Below, in pieces: positions 38,386 to 39,321 of a DNA stretch of 39,321 nucleotides (within the stretch, counting starts at the first letter, position 1; every line of letters begins with the position of its first letter). The stretch lies in IMG/VR virus record IMGVR_UViG_3300005096_000003, positions 26,511 through 65,831 of that record; one strand, written 5' to 3'. This DNA is from a virus. The notes beneath the pieces were generated by a model. The model made no database searches and was not told the origin of the DNA. It saw nothing but the letters and a program-made list of their open reading frames with translations. A program made the position numbers and the translations under genes.

Positions 38386-38872
38386 ACTCGACACAATGGT
38401 CCGCCCAACAATTTGGGGTCTCGTACACTCGAATTTTGAGGACTCGAATTTTGGAATGACCGGCGTTATTGAGCAATTCCTGCGCCACATAAAATAATTG
38501 TATGGCGATATTTTCTGCCGTGGGGTTGGTTCCTTCCGGGAAAATGAATGGTTTTTTCCCACCAAAGATACACTGCCCGCCTAACATAGATTTCAGTTCG
38601 CTATCTAGATGCGGAATTTTCCATAGCTGTGCCACTGGATCTTGTGGGTGCAGGAGCAGATTATGGTCCCAATTTTCATCAATCCAAGCGCCAACAATTG
38701 TTTTTAGCACCCCGAAATCAATCACTCTTCCTTTTTCATCTAATCCGTCACTTGGGTTGTTGACTGTGATCTCTGCTACATAGCGGTGACCGTGAAGATG
38801 TTTACATTTTGATTCGTGCTTGAGTACCCTATGTCCGGCGTCAAACTCTAGGCGACGAGTAGCAGTGGGCAT
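38384..38872 (-). CDS. queD: QueD, 6-carboxy-5,6,7,8-tetrahydropterin synthase
   Basis: The 162-residue product has the QueD/PTPS pattern: FDAGHRVLKHESKCKHLHGHRY with zinc His residues and the catalytic Cys (about 10-31, key positions His14, Cys23, His27 and His29), then DFGVLKTIV (about 72) and DENWDHNLLL (about 85), and a late Glu in YETPNC. It makes 6-carboxytetrahydropterin from the FolE product. CAGGAG lies 5 bases before the ATG. A terminator lies just upstream, so this is the first gene after it. Confidence 0.9.
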   Translation of the reverse strand: MPTATRRLEFDAGHRVLKHESKCKHLHGHRYVAEITVNNPSDGLDEKGRVIDFGVLKTIVGAWIDENWDHNLLLHPQDPVAQLWKIPHLDSELKSMLGGQCIFGGKKPFIFPEGTNPTAENIAIQLFYVAQELLNNAGHSKIRVLKIRVYETPNCWADHCVE

Positions 38873-38907
38873 GGTAACTCCTGAGTAGATAGAGTGGGAG
38901 GTAGAAC

Positions 38908-38941
38908 AAAACCCGGGGCGGTTTTACCCACCCCGGGTTTT
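38908..38941 (-). terminator. Strong, probably bidirectional intrinsic terminator
   Basis: A perfect 11-bp stem AAAACCCGGGG (38908-38918) pairs with CCCCGGGTTTT (38931-38941), with a 12-base loop. The A/T ends make it work on either strand. It ends transcription from the upstream minus-strand gene, 31 bases after its stop. Confidence 0.88.
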
Positions 38942-38972
38942 CATAGGGGTCGTGAACACGGAGGTCTGTGCT

Positions 38973-39321
38973 TCAGGACTTGGCAATCCAGTAACCACCG
39001 CTGTCATTCTTTTGGACGTCCAGACCTTTATCTTTTTTGATGCGGTTGGGGACTTGCACGTTGATCGTTTTGATCATGCTATCCGCTTCCCGTTCCGGGA
39101 ATTTTTCTTTGAGCACATCCAAGATGTCTTCCTTCTTCACGGGCTTCTTCTTGGACGCTCCCTGCAGAGTGGACACAATTGTGGCGATAACCCCTGGACC
39201 TTTTGGTCCCTTCTTTTTCTTTTTGGGTTTGTCCGATTCTGTTTCTTCCGCTTCCTTCTTTTCCCGTTTCAAGCGCTTCTTTTTTTCTTTCTTTGTTTCA
39301 CCTTCTGGTGGTGCTGTTGGA
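38973..39321 (-). CDS. Lys/Glu-rich protein with winged-helix-like C-terminus, 5' end outside the window
   Basis: The frame is open from the window edge (39321) to the stop at 38973-38975, so no start is seen; a TTG at 39272 lies in frame but follows further Lys-rich coding sequence. The visible 115 residues begin with a Pro/Lys/Glu-rich stretch. The C-terminal 75 look like a folded winged helix: GVIATIVSTLQGAS, then KKEDILDVLKEKFPEREADSMIKTINVQVPNRI and a final GGYWI wing (in parts). It may bind DNA and regulate phage genes. A strong terminator follows it. Confidence 0.65.
   Translation of the reverse strand, partial: PTAPPEGETKKEKKKRLKREKKEAEETESDKPKKKKKGPKGPGVIATIVSTLQGASKKKPVKKEDILDVLKEKFPEREADSMIKTINVQVPNRIKKDKGLDVQKNDSGGYWIAKS

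Noticed and set aside
1-39321. CRISPR array, insertion sequence or integrase with attachment sites
   Set aside because: The direct repeats found are protein-coding and in frame; no spacer pattern, transposase or integrase motif was seen.
1-39321. Reassigned TGA codon in the whole phage
   Set aside because: Many well-supported genes end at TGA and overlap the next start as ATGA; only one gene has an internal TGA.

Overview
The window is part of the genome of a tailed double-stranded DNA phage. A long non-contractile tail (siphovirus-like) is suggested by a tape-measure gene, a single tail-tube gene, neck genes and no sheath gene. Every gap between genes is shorter than 150 bases, and genes often overlap as ATGA or GTGA. 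The host cannot be read directly. The serine- and STG-repeat proteins, the small Cys-containing gene next to glycosyltransferases, and the GTFTPPAITG repeat protein resemble phages and prophages of Planctomycetes as I remember them; this is inference only. Terminase, portal, primase and helicase are not present and presumably lie outside the window.

Left half (1-19104, all + strand). It opens inside a repeat-rich structural gene. Next come a putative permuted papain-fold peptidase and a signal-peptide-bearing trypsin-like protease interrupted by an in-frame TGA. The head module follows: prohead protease of the DUF2213 type, decoration protein, HK97-fold major capsid protein. Then come the neck and tail modules: connectors, tail completion and terminator proteins, tail tube, two tail-assembly chaperones joined by a -1 frameshift, tape measure, and distal tail proteins. 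The block ends with two low-complexity repeat proteins, a small Cys protein, a glycosyltransferase/methyltransferase fusion and a second glycosyltransferase.

Right half (39321-19081, all - strand, convergent with the left half). Read in its direction of transcription it starts with a cut winged-helix-like gene. Then comes a 7-deazaguanine cassette: queD, queE, queC, a zinc-ribbon gene, a phosphoribosyltransferase-folE fusion and a dpdA-like DNA transglycosylase. Replication and recombination genes follow: sliding clamp, uracil-DNA glycosylase fused to a 3'-5' exonuclease, family A polymerase without its own exonuclease, clamp loader, ssDNA-binding protein, RecA-like recombinase, 5'-3' exonuclease, PD-(D/E)XK nuclease, ATP-dependent ligase, and a Rad50/Mre11 (SbcCD) system with Rad50 split into separate genes. 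A tRNA-like element lies in this block.

Together the right half predicts a phage that makes preQ0 and inserts it into its own DNA, probably as an anti-restriction modification, and that carries much of its own replisome. The most unusual points are the PRTase-FolE fusion, the in-frame TGA in the protease, the split Rad50, the UDG-exonuclease separated from the polymerase, the conserved 24-bp intergenic element, and several tiny membrane or helical genes (33-51 residues) nested between replication genes.
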